Positions 39,846 to 49,044 are shown, numbered from the stretch's first letter. The stretch is 64,000 nucleotides of DNA from Streptomyces himalayensis subsp. himalayensis (GCF_013778455.1 NZ_JACEHE010000018.1:1-64000), one strand, 5' to 3'. A program made the numbers and translations. Notes: generated from the letters alone by a model not told the origin.

Positions 39846-42020
39846 TCAGTCGTCGCTGAACTTCTCGCCCTTGTCGGCCTTCTCGACGAGCAGCGCGGGC
39901 GGCTCGAACCGCTCGCCGTAGCGCTCGGCGATTTCACGCGCGCGTGCTACGAATCCGGGCAGGCCTCCCTCGTAGCCGTTGATGTACTGGAGGACACCGC
40001 CCGTCCAGCCGGGGAAGCCGATGCCGAAGATGGAGCCGATGTTGGCGTCGGCGACCGACGTCAGCACGCCCTCCTCCAGGAGCCGGACGGTGTCCAGCGC
40101 CTCGGAGAACAGCATGCGTTCCTGCATGTCGCGGAACGGGATCTCGTGCCCCGGCTTGGTGAAGTGCTCGCGCAGGCCCGGCCACAGCCCGGCCCGCTTG
40201 CCGTCCACGTACTCGTAGAAGCCCGCGCCGCCGCTCCTGCCGGTGCGGCCGAACTCGTCGACCATGCGGTCGATGACCGCGTCGGCGGGGTGCGGGGTCC
40301 AAGTGCCGCCCGCCTCCTCGACGGCGCGCTGCGTCTCGCGGCGGATCTTTCGCGGGAGGGTGAGGGTGAGCTCGTCCATCAGGGACAGGACCTTCGCGGG
40401 GTATCCGGCCTGGGCCGCCGCCTGCTCGACCGACGCGGGCTCGAGGCCCTCGCCGACCATGGCGACGCCCTCGTTGATGAAGTGCCCGATGACGCGTGAG
40501 GTGAAGAAGCCGCGCGAGTCGTTGACGACGATCGGGGTCTTCCGGATCTGCCGGACCAGGTCGAAGGCGCGCGCGATGGCCGCGTCGCCGGTCCGCTCGC
40601 CCTTGATGATCTCGACGAGGGGCATCTTGTCGACGGGCGAGAAGAAGTGCAGTCCGATGAAGTCCTCGGGCCGCTCGACGCCCTCGGCAAGGAGCGTGAT
40701 GGGCAGTGTCGAGGTGTTGGAGCACAGCAGCGCGTCCGGCTCGACGACGTCCTGGATCTCCTGGAACACCTTGTGCTTGAGCGCCGGGTCCTCGAAGACG
40801 GCCTCGATCACCGCGTCGCAGCCCGCCAGGTCGGCGGGGTCGGCCGTCGGGGTGATGCGCGCGAGGAGCTCGTCCGCCTTGTCCTGGCTGGTGCGTCCCT
40901 TGGCGACGGCCTTGGCGCAGAGGTTCTCGGAGTAGTTCTTGCCGCGCTCGGCGGCGTCCGCCGAGACGTCCTTGAGGACGACGTCGATGCCCGCACGGGC
41001 GCACGAGTACGCGATGCCCGCGCCCATCATCCCGGCGCCGAGCACCGCGACCTTGCGGACCTGGCGCGGCTCGATGCCCGTCGGCCTGCTCCTGCCCGCG
41101 TTCACGGCCTGGAGGTCGAAGAAGAACGCCTGGATCATGTTCTTCGCGGTCTGGCCGGTGACCAGCTCGGTGAAGTACCGGGCCTCGATGGTGAGAGCGG
41201 TCTCGAAGTCGACCTGGGAGCCCTCGACGGCCGCCGCGAGGATGTTGCGCGGCGCCGGGTAGGGCGCGCCGTTCAGCTGCTTCTTCAGGTTGGCGGGGAA
41301 CGCGGGGAGGTTGGCGGCGAACTTGGGGGTCGACGGGGTGCCACCGGGGATGCGGTAGCCCGGGACGTCCCAGGGCTGCCGGGACTCGGGGTGGGCGTCG
41401 ATGAACGCGCGGGCCTTGGCGATCATCTCCTCGGGGGAGGACGCCACTTCGTGGACGAGGCCGTTCTCCAGGGCACGCTGCGGGGAGTACTGGGTGCCCT
41501 GGAGCAGCACCTTCAGCAGCGCGTCCGCGATGCCCATCAGCCGTACGGTGCGGGTCACCCCGCCGCCCCCGGGGAGCAGGCCCAGGGTGACCTCGGGCAG
41601 GCCGATCTTGGAGCCGGGCGCGTCCCGCGCGATCCGGTGGTGGCTGGCGAGCGCGATCTCGTAACCGCCGCCGAGCGCCGCGCCGTTGATGGCCGCGACG
41701 ACCGGCTTGCCCAGGGTCTCGATGCGGCGCAGCGAGTTCTTGATGCCGGTGCTCATGTCGAAGACCTGCTGGGCCTGCTCGGGGCCGGCCTGGATCATGT
41801 CCTTGAGGTCGCCGCCCGCGAAGAACGTCTTCTTGGCGGAGGTGTAGATGATGCCGCGGATGGAGTCCTTCTCGGCCTCGGCACGGTCGGCGATCGCCGC
41901 GATGGAGGCGCGGAAGGCCTGGTTCATGGTGTTCGCGGACTGGTTCGGGTCGTCGAGGACGAGGGTGACGACGCCGGTCTCGTCCTGTTCCCAGCGGATG
42001 GTGGTGGGCTCGGTGCTCAT
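39846..42020 (-). CDS. fadB: FadB/FadJ-type fused enoyl-CoA hydratase and 3-hydroxyacyl-CoA dehydrogenase
   Basis: The 724-residue two-domain enzyme has an N-terminal crotonase domain (FFAGGDLKDM and INGAALGGGYEIALAS, with catalytic GLPEVTLGLLPGGGG) and a C-terminal NAD-binding dehydrogenase (VAVLGAGMMGAGIAYSCARA near residue 325, then SNTSTLPIT and FHFFSPVDKMPLVEI-like motif). It carries out two successive steps of fatty acid beta-oxidation. It lies 52 bp downstream of the thiolase gene on the same strand and probably forms a trifunctional complex with it. Confidence 0.95.
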   Translation of the reverse strand: MSTEPTTIRWEQDETGVVTLVLDDPNQSANTMNQAFRASIAAIADRAEAEKDSIRGIIYTSAKKTFFAGGDLKDMIQAGPEQAQQVFDMSTGIKNSLRRIETLGKPVVAAINGAALGGGYEIALASHHRIARDAPGSKIGLPEVTLGLLPGGGGVTRTVRLMGIADALLKVLLQGTQYSPQRALENGLVHEVASSPEEMIAKARAFIDAHPESRQPWDVPGYRIPGGTPSTPKFAANLPAFPANLKKQLNGAPYPAPRNILAAAVEGSQVDFETALTIEARYFTELVTGQTAKNMIQAFFFDLQAVNAGRSRPTGIEPRQVRKVAVLGAGMMGAGIAYSCARAGIDVVLKDVSADAAERGKNYSENLCAKAVAKGRTSQDKADELLARITPTADPADLAGCDAVIEAVFEDPALKHKVFQEIQDVVEPDALLCSNTSTLPITLLAEGVERPEDFIGLHFFSPVDKMPLVEIIKGERTGDAAIARAFDLVRQIRKTPIVVNDSRGFFTSRVIGHFINEGVAMVGEGLEPASVEQAAAQAGYPAKVLSLMDELTLTLPRKIRRETQRAVEEAGGTWTPHPADAVIDRMVDEFGRTGRSGGAGFYEYVDGKRAGLWPGLREHFTKPGHEIPFRDMQERMLFSEALDTVRLLEEGVLTSVADANIGSIFGIGFPGWTGGVLQYINGYEGGLPGFVARAREIAERYGERFEPPALLVEKADKGEKFSDD

Positions 42021-42072
42021 CTGCGGTGCTCCGTAAGAGTCGGAAAGGCTGGGGCTGGGTGGGGACAGGACG

Positions 42073-43287
42073 TCAGAGGCGCTCGACGATCGTGGCGATG
42101 CCCATGCCGCCGCCGACGCAGAGCGTGGCGAGGCCGTAGCGCTTGTCCTGGCGCTCGAGTTCGTCGACGAGGGTGCCGAGGATCATCGCGCCGGTGGCGC
42201 CCAGCGGGTGGCCGAGCGCGATGGCGCCGCCGTTGACGTTCACCTTGTCCAGGGACAGGCCCATGTCCTTCACGAAGCGCAGCACGACCGCCGCGAACGC
42301 CTCGTTGATCTCGACGAGGTCGATGTCGTCGATGGTCAGCCCCGCCTTCGCGAGGGCCTTGCGGGTCGCGGGCGCGGGCCCGGTGAGCATGATGGTGGGC
42401 TCGGAGCCGGAGACGGCGGCCGAGACGATCCGGGCGCGCGGGCGCAGACCGTAGCGCTCGCCGGTCTCCTTCGAGCCGATGGCGACCAGCGAGGCGCCGT
42501 CGACGATGCCGGACGAGTTGCCCGCGTGGTGCACGTGGTCGATCTTCTCGACCCAGTGGTACTTCTGCAGCGCCACGGCGTCGAAGCCGCCCAGGTCGCC
42601 GATGTCGGCGAACGACGGCTTGAGCCCCGCGAGCGAGTCGGCGGTGGTGCCGGGGCGCAGGTGCTCGTCGTGGTCGAGGACGACGAGGCCGCTGCGGTCG
42701 CGGACGGGTACGACGGACCTGTCGAAGCGGCCGTCCTTCCAGGCGGCCGCTGCGCGCTCCTGCGACAGCGCCGCGTACTCGTCGACGTCGCGCCGCGAGA
42801 AGCCCTCGATGGTGGCGATGAGGTCGGCGCCGATGCCCTGCGGTACGAAGTTGACGGCCAAGTTGGTCATCGGGTCGTTGAACCAGGCGCCGCCGTCCGA
42901 GGCCATCGGCACACGCGACATCGACTCGACGCCGCCCGCGAGCACGAGGTCCTCCCAGCCCGAACGGACCTTGGCCGCCGCCAGGTTGACCGCCTCCAGG
43001 CCCGAGGCACAGAAGCGGTTCTCCTGGACGCCGGCGACGGTGTCGGGCAGGCCCGCGGCGATGGCGGCGGTGCGCGCGATGTCGGAGCCCTGGTCGCCGA
43101 CCGGGCTGACGACGCCGAGCACGATGTCGTCGATCGCGGCCGGGTCCAGATCGGGGAAGCGGGCCCGGATCTCGTGGATCAGGCCGACCACGAGGTCGAT
43201 GGGCTTGGTGCCGTGCAGGGCGCCGCCCGCCTTGCCGCGCCCACGCGGGGTGCGGATCGCGTCGTACACATACGCTTCGGTGGTCAT
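42073..43287 (-). CDS. fadA: acetyl-CoA C-acyltransferase (thiolase)
   Basis: The 404-residue thiolase has the acyl-carrying cysteine in QENRFCASGLEAVNLAA (Cys near residue 91), NEAFAA with the catalytic His region NGGAIALGHPLGATGA, and the second cysteine in LCVGGGMG. It cleaves 3-ketoacyl-CoA in the last beta-oxidation step. It follows the CoA-transferase gene by 3 bp. Confidence 0.94.
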   Translation of the reverse strand: MTTEAYVYDAIRTPRGRGKAGGALHGTKPIDLVVGLIHEIRARFPDLDPAAIDDIVLGVVSPVGDQGSDIARTAAIAAGLPDTVAGVQENRFCASGLEAVNLAAAKVRSGWEDLVLAGGVESMSRVPMASDGGAWFNDPMTNLAVNFVPQGIGADLIATIEGFSRRDVDEYAALSQERAAAAWKDGRFDRSVVPVRDRSGLVVLDHDEHLRPGTTADSLAGLKPSFADIGDLGGFDAVALQKYHWVEKIDHVHHAGNSSGIVDGASLVAIGSKETGERYGLRPRARIVSAAVSGSEPTIMLTGPAPATRKALAKAGLTIDDIDLVEINEAFAAVVLRFVKDMGLSLDKVNVNGGAIALGHPLGATGAMILGTLVDELERQDKRYGLATLCVGGGMGIATIVERL

Positions 43288-43290
43288 CGG

Positions 43291-44481
43291 TCAGTCGCCG
43301 TCCTTCGGGGTGTGCTGTGTCGGGTCCGGGGCGCCCGGCATCGGGGTGGAGCTGTTCGGGATCAGGTTCGGAACGTCCCAGTCGCGGGCCACGTCCGCGG
43401 TGTCGGCGCCCGGCTGCGCGGGGCCACTGCGCACGGTGGTGGGCGTGCCGGAGAAGCGGGGCGCGGGCGCGGGCTGGGTGATGCCGCCGTGGTCGGTGAA
43501 CGTGCCGCGCGCAGCCAGGTGGGGATGGGCCGGTGCCTCGCGCAGCGAGAGCACGGGCGCCACACACGCGTCCGAGTCCTCGAAGACCGCGGTCCACTCG
43601 TCGCGCGTACGGGTCTTGAAGCGCGCGGCGACTGCTTCGCGCAGTTCGCCCCAGCGCGCCAGGTCCCAGCGGGCCGGAGCCTGCACCCCGATGCCGAGGA
43701 GCTCGACGAACTCGTCGTAGAACTGCTGCTCGAGGGCGCCGACCGCCATGTACTGGCCGTCCGCCGTCTCGTAGCAGCCGTAGAAGGGGCAGCCGCCGTC
43801 CAGCAGGTTCGCGCCGCGGCGGTCCTGCCAGCTGCCCGCCGCCAGCATGGCGTGGATCATCGCGGCGAGATGCGAGGCGCCGTCGACGATCGCGGCGTCC
43901 ACGACCTGTCCGGTGCCGGTCGCACGGGCGTGGTGGAGCGCCGCCAGGACGCCGACGACGAGGTAGAGGGAGCCGCCCGCGAAGTCGCCGACCAGGTTCA
44001 CGGGAACGGCGGGCGGTTCGCCGGGCTTGCCGATCATGCCGAGGGTGCCGGTGAGCGCGATGTACGCGATGTCGTGCCCGGCTCGCTGGGCGAGCGGACC
44101 GTCCTGGCCCCAGCCCGTCATCCGCCCGTAGACGAGCCGGGGATTGCGGGCCCGGCAGGCGTCCGGGCCGATGCCGAGGCGCTCGGCGACGCCCGGCCGG
44201 TAGCCCTCGATGAGGATGTCCGCGCGCTCTACCAGGTCGAGGACGCGGGCGGGTCCGTTGCCCGCCTTGAGGTCGATCAGTACGGAGCGCTTGTTGCGGT
44301 TGGTGATGTCGTATTCGGGGTCGATGACGAGTCCGCCGCCTCCGGGGCGGTCGACGCGTACGACATCGGCGCCGAGGTCGGCGAGGAGCATGGCGGCGAA
44401 CGGGCCCGGCCCGATGCCCGCCAGCTCCACGACGCGCACGCCGGCGAGCGGACCGTGAACCGCGGTCTGTGCTTCCGCCAT
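43291..44481 (-). CDS. CaiB/BaiF family CoA-transferase, alpha-methylacyl-CoA racemase type
   Basis: The 396-residue family III CoA-transferase fold begins GPLAGVRVVELAGIGPGPFAAMLLADLGADVVRV, shown here only in part as GVRVVELAGIGPGPF. The catalytic aspartate is in VDAAIVDGASHL, and GHDIAYIALTG carries the His seen in racemases. Racemases prepare (R)-2-methyl-branched acyl-CoAs for beta-oxidation, which fits the adjoining fadA and fadB, since streptomycetes have many methyl-branched fatty acids. ATG at 44481 has GGGGG close upstream. It is the first gene of the set. Confidence 0.9.
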   Translation of the reverse strand: MAEAQTAVHGPLAGVRVVELAGIGPGPFAAMLLADLGADVVRVDRPGGGGLVIDPEYDITNRNKRSVLIDLKAGNGPARVLDLVERADILIEGYRPGVAERLGIGPDACRARNPRLVYGRMTGWGQDGPLAQRAGHDIAYIALTGTLGMIGKPGEPPAVPVNLVGDFAGGSLYLVVGVLAALHHARATGTGQVVDAAIVDGASHLAAMIHAMLAAGSWQDRRGANLLDGGCPFYGCYETADGQYMAVGALEQQFYDEFVELLGIGVQAPARWDLARWGELREAVAARFKTRTRDEWTAVFEDSDACVAPVLSLREAPAHPHLAARGTFTDHGGITQPAPAPRFSGTPTTVRSGPAQPGADTADVARDWDVPNLIPNSSTPMPGAPDPTQHTPKDGD

Positions 44482-44511
44482 CGCGCCCCCAACACTGTGA
44501 CATGACTGCTG

Positions 44512-44576
44512 TAACACCAGCGATGTTAAGAACGCGTTCCACTCCCCACAAGACCTTGGGCGAGCAAGCGCTTAGC
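44512..44576 (-). promoter_or_regulatory. three palindromes upstream of the beta-oxidation set
   Basis: TAACA-N7-TGTTA (44512-44528), GAACGCGTTC (44530-44539) and AGCAAGCGCTTAGC (44563-44576), all within 95 bp of the CoA-transferase start. The last is close to the palindrome AGCAAGCGCTTGCT that I associate with TetR-type control of fatty acid degradation in actinobacteria. Confidence 0.45.
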
Positions 44577-44745
44577 CAATTGTGGGCTCCACGGGCGTCC
44601 CGCGCACGAGCGGCGCGGCCACCCGGCCCGCGGCAAGCTGCGTCCCGGAGGCCGCTCCGCGCCCGCCGGCCACAGTTCAGCGGCGGCTGGCAGGACCAGC
44701 AGGTTCTTGCGGTCGCGGAGCCGGCGGAAGAGTGCGGCGACCGCC

Positions 44746-45128
44746 TCAGCGGCCGGCGTCCAGCTCCGCGATCAGCCGTTTCGGGGCGATGGCGCGGTAG
44801 CTTCCTCGACCCATTCGCACAGCAGCTCCGCGTTCGGCGCGCCCTTCGGCTCCAGGGGTATGTTCACCCAGCCGTGTCTGCCCAGGCCGTACCCGGCGGG
44901 CTCCGCGCCCGGAGCGGCCAGCGCGTGCGCGTGGGTCTCTTCGTCCTTCAGCTTGACGGTGATGCCCAGCGGATAGCTGCCGTCGTCGACGCCGAGGAAG
45001 ACGAACACCTTCTTGTTGACCTTCGCGACGGTGTCGCCCCAGGGGAAGTCCTCGACGGCACCCGGCAGTCCGAGCGCGAATCCGTGCACGCTCTGCCATG
45101 TCTTCAGCGCGCTCTTCGAAACCGCCAC
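44746..45128 (-). CDS. MmcQ/YjbR family protein with a C-terminal frameshift
   Basis: The protein starts MAVSKSALKTWQSVHGFALG and follows the MmcQ/YjbR (CyaY-like fold) pattern through ELLCEWVEE. It then ends early at 44772 with ATAPSPRNG. One base out of frame, the DNA continues SYRAIAPKRLIAELDAGR and stops at 44746, which is the normal family ending. A single missing A in GAGGAA-GCTAC (plus strand 44800-44803) explains it. So either the gene is frameshifted near its end or the base was miscalled. The truncated product still has about 109 of the expected 127 residues. The function of the family is unclear; it is often labelled DNA-binding. Confidence 0.8.
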
Positions 45129-45236
45129 GGTCCCACCTTCCGGGGTGCTGAGTCAGCGGGGTGCTGGGTCAGCTCATGTCCTCTCACGCTAGCCTCGGCC
45201 ACCGACAACGGCCCGGACGCACGGCTGAGGGGTGCC

Positions 45237-46427
45237 ATGAGCAGGCAGAAGAGGTCCGATCGCGCGTATGACGTCGTGCTCTTCGGCGCGACCGGGTTCG
45301 TGGGGCTGCTGACGGCGGAGTATCTGGCCGCCCATGCGCCCGAAGGGCTGCGCTGGGCGATCGCGGGCCGCAGCACGACGAAGCTGGAGCAGCTGCGCGA
45401 GCGGCTCGCCGCCCTCGCGCCGGGGCGTCCGGAACCCGCCGTGCTCCGGGCTGACGTGGCCGACCCGGCGTCGCTGCGCGAGATGGCGGAGCACGCGCGC
45501 GTGGTGGCCACGACAGTCGGCCCGTATCTCAGGTACGGGCAGGACCTCGTCGCCGCCTGCGCCGACGCCGGCACCGACTACGCCGACCTGGCGGGTGAGC
45601 CCGAGTTCGTGGATCTCACCTACGTCAGGCACGACGCACGCGCGCGTGAGACCGGCGCCAGGCTGGTGCACGCGTGCGGGTTCGACTCGGTACCGCACGA
45701 CCTGGGCGTGTATTTCACGGTGCTGCAGCTGCCCGAGAGCGTGCCGCTGCGCATCGACGGCTTCGTGCGGTCCGACGCGATGTTCTCGGGCGGCACGTTC
45801 GCATCCGCCCTGAACCAGTTCTCGCGCGGTCCGCAGATGCTGGCGGCCGCGCGCGACCGGCGCCGCCACGAGCCGCGCCTGCTGGGCCGCCGGGCGTACG
45901 CGCCGGTGAGCCCGCCGCGGTACGCCAAGGAAGTGGCCGCCTGGGCGCTGCCGCTGCCGACGATCGATCCCCAGATCGTCCAGCGCTCGGCTCGCGCCCT
46001 CGAGCGGTACGGGCCGGACTTCCGCTACCGGCACTACGCGGCCGTCAAGCGGCTGCCCTTCGCCGTGGGCGGCGTGGCCGCGGCGGGCGCGCTGTATGCG
46101 TCGGCCCAGCTGCCGCCCGCCCGGCGCTGGCTGTCGAGCCGTCTCAGGCCGGGTGAGGGTCCGGACGAGCAGCGGCGCGCGCGGAGCTGGTTCTCGGTGC
46201 GGTTCGTGGGCGAGGGCGGGGGCCGACGGGTGTTCACCGAGGTCGCGGGCGGCGATCCCGGCTACGGCGAGACGGCGAAGATGTTCGCCGAGTCGGCGCT
46301 GTCGCTCGCGCTCGACGACCTGCCGGAGACGTCGGGCCAGGTGACGACCGCGGTCGCGATGGGCGACGCCCTCATGGACCGTCTGCGCACGGCAGGGGTC
46401 ACGTTCCGGGTGGCGGCAGAGATGTGA
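45237..46427 (+). CDS. saccharopine-dehydrogenase-like reductase (trans-acting enoyl reductase family)
   Basis: The 396-residue protein has an N-terminal Rossmann fold (VVLFGATGFVGLLTAEYLAA), TVGPYLRYGQDLVAACADAG and ACGFDSVPHDLGVYF, all hallmarks of the family that includes mycobacterial trans-acting enoyl reductase Rv2953. It may act on lipid or polyketide double bonds. A hydrophobic patch near residue 285 (FAVGGVAAAGALYASAQL) suggests membrane contact. ATG at 45237 has GAGGGG four bases upstream. Confidence 0.88.
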   Translation: MSRQKRSDRAYDVVLFGATGFVGLLTAEYLAAHAPEGLRWAIAGRSTTKLEQLRERLAALAPGRPEPAVLRADVADPASLREMAEHARVVATTVGPYLRYGQDLVAACADAGTDYADLAGEPEFVDLTYVRHDARARETGARLVHACGFDSVPHDLGVYFTVLQLPESVPLRIDGFVRSDAMFSGGTFASALNQFSRGPQMLAAARDRRRHEPRLLGRRAYAPVSPPRYAKEVAAWALPLPTIDPQIVQRSARALERYGPDFRYRHYAAVKRLPFAVGGVAAAGALYASAQLPPARRWLSSRLRPGEGPDEQRRARSWFSVRFVGEGGGRRVFTEVAGGDPGYGETAKMFAESALSLALDDLPETSGQVTTAVAMGDALMDRLRTAGVTFRVAAEM

Positions 46428-46473
46428 GTCGGCCGCCGTGTCGGCCTCCCGGGCTCTCCCGGTTTCACCGGTT

Positions 46474-46614
46474 TCACCATGATATGAGGGTGTAGATCAT
46501 CCCGCCGATCCAGGCGAGGCCGGCGATCACGGCGAGGACCAGGGCGGCGGTCACGGTGCGCTCGAGCGGGTGGAGAGGTGCGGTGGCGGCCTTCGGGGCG
46601 CGGTGCGAAGTCAT
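46474..46614 (-). CDS. small single-pass membrane protein
   Basis: The 46-residue protein starts MTSHRAPKAATAPLHPLERT and has one transmembrane helix VTAALVLAVIAGLAWIGGMI ending in YTLISW. Codon use matches the host. The start lacks a clear ribosome-binding site, and the frame is open for 14 more codons upstream, so the exact start is uncertain. I recall similar short proteins in other streptomycetes but know no function. Confidence 0.6.
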   Translation of the reverse strand: MTSHRAPKAATAPLHPLERTVTAALVLAVIAGLAWIGGMIYTLISW

Positions 46615-46685
46615 GCGGAACAGCCTGCCGACCGCGGCGGCTCCAGAGATCCGCACGGATACACAACGGACATAAGTACGGATAC

Positions 46686-47396
46686 TCAGTCGGCGCGTCC
46701 CAAGGCGGCCGCCTCACGTTTTACCCGTCGGCACAGGGCGTCCGCCCGCCGCGTGGATTCCGGAAGGCGGTAACGCGGGGTCAGGCGGAGCGTGTGGGCG
46801 CATGCGTTGTCCAGGCTGACCCGGTGTCCGACGGAGACGAAGACGGGCTTGACGCCGTCGTGGGTGCGCAGCGCTCTGCCCACCTCCTCGTCCCCCTCGA
46901 CGAGCGGCGAAAACGAGCCGCGCGGGGCTCCCGGCTCCTCGTACGAGAAGGTGAAGGCGTTCTTGGCGACGCCGATCGACGGCAGGCCGGTGAGGACGCC
47001 GAGGTGGCTCGCGAGCCCGAAGCGGCGCGGATGGGCCCTGCCGTAACCGTCACAGACGACCGTTCCGGGGTCGGCACGGAGTGAGTCGAGGGCGGCCAGC
47101 ACGGTGGGGATCTCGCGGAAGGCGAGCAGCCCCGGGATGTACGGGAAGGAGATCCGGCCGACGGCGGTCGCCTCCTCGACGACCTCCAGGGTCGCCGCGT
47201 CGAGGACCACGGCCGCGGCCGCCACCAGGTCCCGCTCGTCGTCGTACGCGACGTCGACCCCCGTGACATGCCCGGTGCCCGGCGCCGGCCCGGGCTCGTC
47301 GAGCACCACACGGGTCCGCAACTCGTCCTGGATCGCGCGGGCTTGCGCTTCGGTGGTGGGCCAGTCCCCGGGGATGCTCACTGTTCTCACGTTCAT
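46686..47396 (-). CDS. nfi: endonuclease V
   Basis: The 236-residue protein has the endonuclease V motifs VTGVDVAYDDER (catalytic Asp), GRISFPYIPGLLAFREIPTV (the wedge that probes deaminated bases) and VCDGYGRAHPRRFGLASHLG (second Asp). The enzyme nicks DNA or RNA near inosine (deaminated adenine). The ATG at 47396 gives the full N-terminus. Confidence 0.94.
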   Translation of the reverse strand: MNVRTVSIPGDWPTTEAQARAIQDELRTRVVLDEPGPAPGTGHVTGVDVAYDDERDLVAAAAVVLDAATLEVVEEATAVGRISFPYIPGLLAFREIPTVLAALDSLRADPGTVVCDGYGRAHPRRFGLASHLGVLTGLPSIGVAKNAFTFSYEEPGAPRGSFSPLVEGDEEVGRALRTHDGVKPVFVSVGHRVSLDNACAHTLRLTPRYRLPESTRRADALCRRVKREAAALGRAD

Positions 47397-47502
47397 TGCG
47401 ACGAAGACGTCGCCCGAGCCGGCCGCCCACCGGCAGCAGTTGCGCGACTGACGAGCAGTGGGCCGGGGCGGGGGGCGCCGTCCCGGCCCTCCGTGGGCGC
47501 GG

Positions 47503-47826
47503 TCAACGGCCCAGGGCGCGGGACAGCTGGTCCTTGTTCATCTTCGAACGGCCTTGGATTTTGCGGCTCTTGGCCTCTTCGTACAGCTGGTCGTACGTCG
47601 GACCCTGCGATCCCTGACCGGAGCGGAGGCCGCCACGGCGGCCGGACGACATGTCGTCGACCGAGGTGCGGCTCGCGGTCTTCGACTCGCCCTGTCGCGC
47701 CCGCTCCTTGTTCACCGTTCTCGCGGCGATCTCCTCGGCGCGCTTCTTGCTCTCACCGCGCTCGAGCCGGCTCTCCTTGATGTGCTCGTACTGGCGTTCC
47801 CGTTTGGGGTTAGAGCCGCGTGGCAT
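47503..47826 (-). CDS. small basic protein with Rho-N/SAP-like C-terminus
   Basis: The 107-residue, highly charged protein starts MPRGSNPKRERQYEHIKESR and goes on into an Arg/Lys/Glu-rich helical half, then a Ser/Gly linker. Its last 35 residues (YDQLYEEAKSRKIQGRSKMN and onward) look like a Rho termination N-terminal or SAP nucleic-acid-binding helix pair. Family members are often named plasmid stabilization protein without evidence. It probably binds DNA or RNA. It stands alone. Confidence 0.8.
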   Translation of the reverse strand: MPRGSNPKRERQYEHIKESRLERGESKKRAEEIAARTVNKERARQGESKTASRTSVDDMSSGRRGGLRSGQGSQGPTYDQLYEEAKSRKIQGRSKMNKDQLSRALGR

Positions 47827-48197
47827 GGTCGTGCTCCTTACTCTGTGACAACGGCCCCCGAATCAGGCAAGCATGAGTTCCGCACCGCCGCACCGCAGAT
47901 GGACCCAGCCCGGACGTCAGCCATGGGGCCGTCCAGGTCAACCCTCGTCCGGAGGGGTACGCGCGCGTGGAGCACCGTCCACGACCGGCCTCAGGTCCCT
48001 TGACCCTGAGCCGAACCAGGCATGCCGACGCCACACGGGTCTCCGTGACGTCTGTCACCGCGATGGACAGCAGGGATTGAAGCAGGTGACAGAGGTCACT
48101 CGGCCGGGGCATGCACGCATTCGCTCGTTCTGCCGTCTATTCAAGAGTCCGGCGCCATCAGCCCAGCCTTCGATCAGCCGTCACAAGGGAGCAGGCG
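47827..48197. promoter_or_regulatory. divergent region upstream of ssgD
   Basis: About 370 bp without a credible gene. It holds two inverted repeats of the form GTGAC-N4-GTCAC (48045-48058 and 48086-48099). The nearer ends about 100 bp before the ssgD start. Confidence 0.6.
48045..48099 (+). promoter_or_regulatory. paired GTGAC-N4-GTCAC inverted repeats
   Basis: GTGACGTCTGTCAC at 48045-48058 and GTGACAGAGGTCAC at 48086-48099, centre to centre 41 bp (about four helical turns). Spacing and symmetry suit a dimeric regulator binding on one face of the DNA. Confidence 0.55.
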
Positions 48198-48614
48198 TTG
48201 TCCATCGTCATCGAACAAGCCGTAGAGGCCCGCCTCGTCGCGGCCGTGCCGCGGATGCTCACCATCCCCGCCACCCTGCACTACGACCGGCGTGATCCCT
48301 TCGCCGTGCGCATCACCTTCCCGGCACCGGCGACCCTGGAAGGCGTCGAGGTCTGCTGGACGTTCGCACGCGAGCTGCTCAGCACCGGCACGGAGTCCCC
48401 GGTGGGCGAAGGCGACGTGAAGTTGCGGCCGTACGGCTACGACCGCACGGTCCTGGAGTTCCACGCCCGGGAAGGCATCGCGGTGGTCCATGTCCGCACG
48501 GGAGAACTGCGCCGCTTCCTTGCGCGCACTGTCGCGCTCGTCCCCATGGGCAAGGAGCACCTCCATCTCGACCTGGACCACGGCCTTGCCGAGCTGATGG
48601 GCGGCGCCTGCTGA
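48198..48614 (+). CDS. ssgD: SsgA-like protein, SsgD type
   Basis: The 138-residue SsgA/B family protein has ATLHYDRRDPFAVRITFPAP, the central EGVEVCWTFARELLSTG and the C-terminal half RPYGYDRTVLEFHAREG. These proteins are limited to sporulating actinomycetes and help place septa and remodel the wall. The start is a TTG (48198) with GGGAG six bases upstream; no ATG or GTG fits. The SsgD assignment rests on remembered sequence and on the gene order of S. coelicolor around SCO6722. Confidence 0.82.
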   Translation: MSIVIEQAVEARLVAAVPRMLTIPATLHYDRRDPFAVRITFPAPATLEGVEVCWTFARELLSTGTESPVGEGDVKLRPYGYDRTVLEFHAREGIAVVHVRTGELRRFLARTVALVPMGKEHLHLDLDHGLAELMGGAC

Positions 48615-49044
48615 AACAGTCGTCCGAGGGCCGTAGCGTGCGGTCGTCGGTAAATACATTTGACGCCGATACAGCGGTCTCGTACGTTTTGAAGCGCCCT
48701 GTTGCCGTCGATTGGAGAAGGACGTTGCTCGTCTGAGGTCTTGGGACACCGTGTCACACAGCCCCTGTGTTGCTGTGTGCGCAGCGTGCGACCTCGGCGT
48801 ACGAGCCGTCCTCCGGCGCGGGACTCTTCTCCCCGCCCTCCGGCCTCGAGCCCTCCGGCTTGCGCCTGACGGGCTTCCGCCTCCAGGTTGATCATCCCGC
48901 CGTCGTCGCCCTGCGGTGTCCCGAACGCGTTGCCCCTCACCCCATGTGCCAGTGACACGGGGGCGCGTTCGCGACTGACCGTATTCCTCCGGTCGCGACG
49001 ATCGCGCTGCCCGGTCACCGCTCCCAGCAACCGCGGAGGCCCGT
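48615..49044. other. 430-bp gap upstream of the second ABC-F gene
   Basis: The first 150 bp are relatively AT-rich (TAAATACATTTGACGCCGAT near 48650) and probably include a promoter. The stretch 48790-48950 has protein-like G/C periodicity on the minus strand in two frames, but no full frame with a start and ribosome-binding site. It may be a decayed small gene. Confidence 0.4.

Noticed and set aside
42017..44551. 844-codon minus-strand frame over the thiolase and CoA-transferase genes
   Set aside because: It is out of frame with two recognised enzymes and has very Arg/His-rich low-complexity content.
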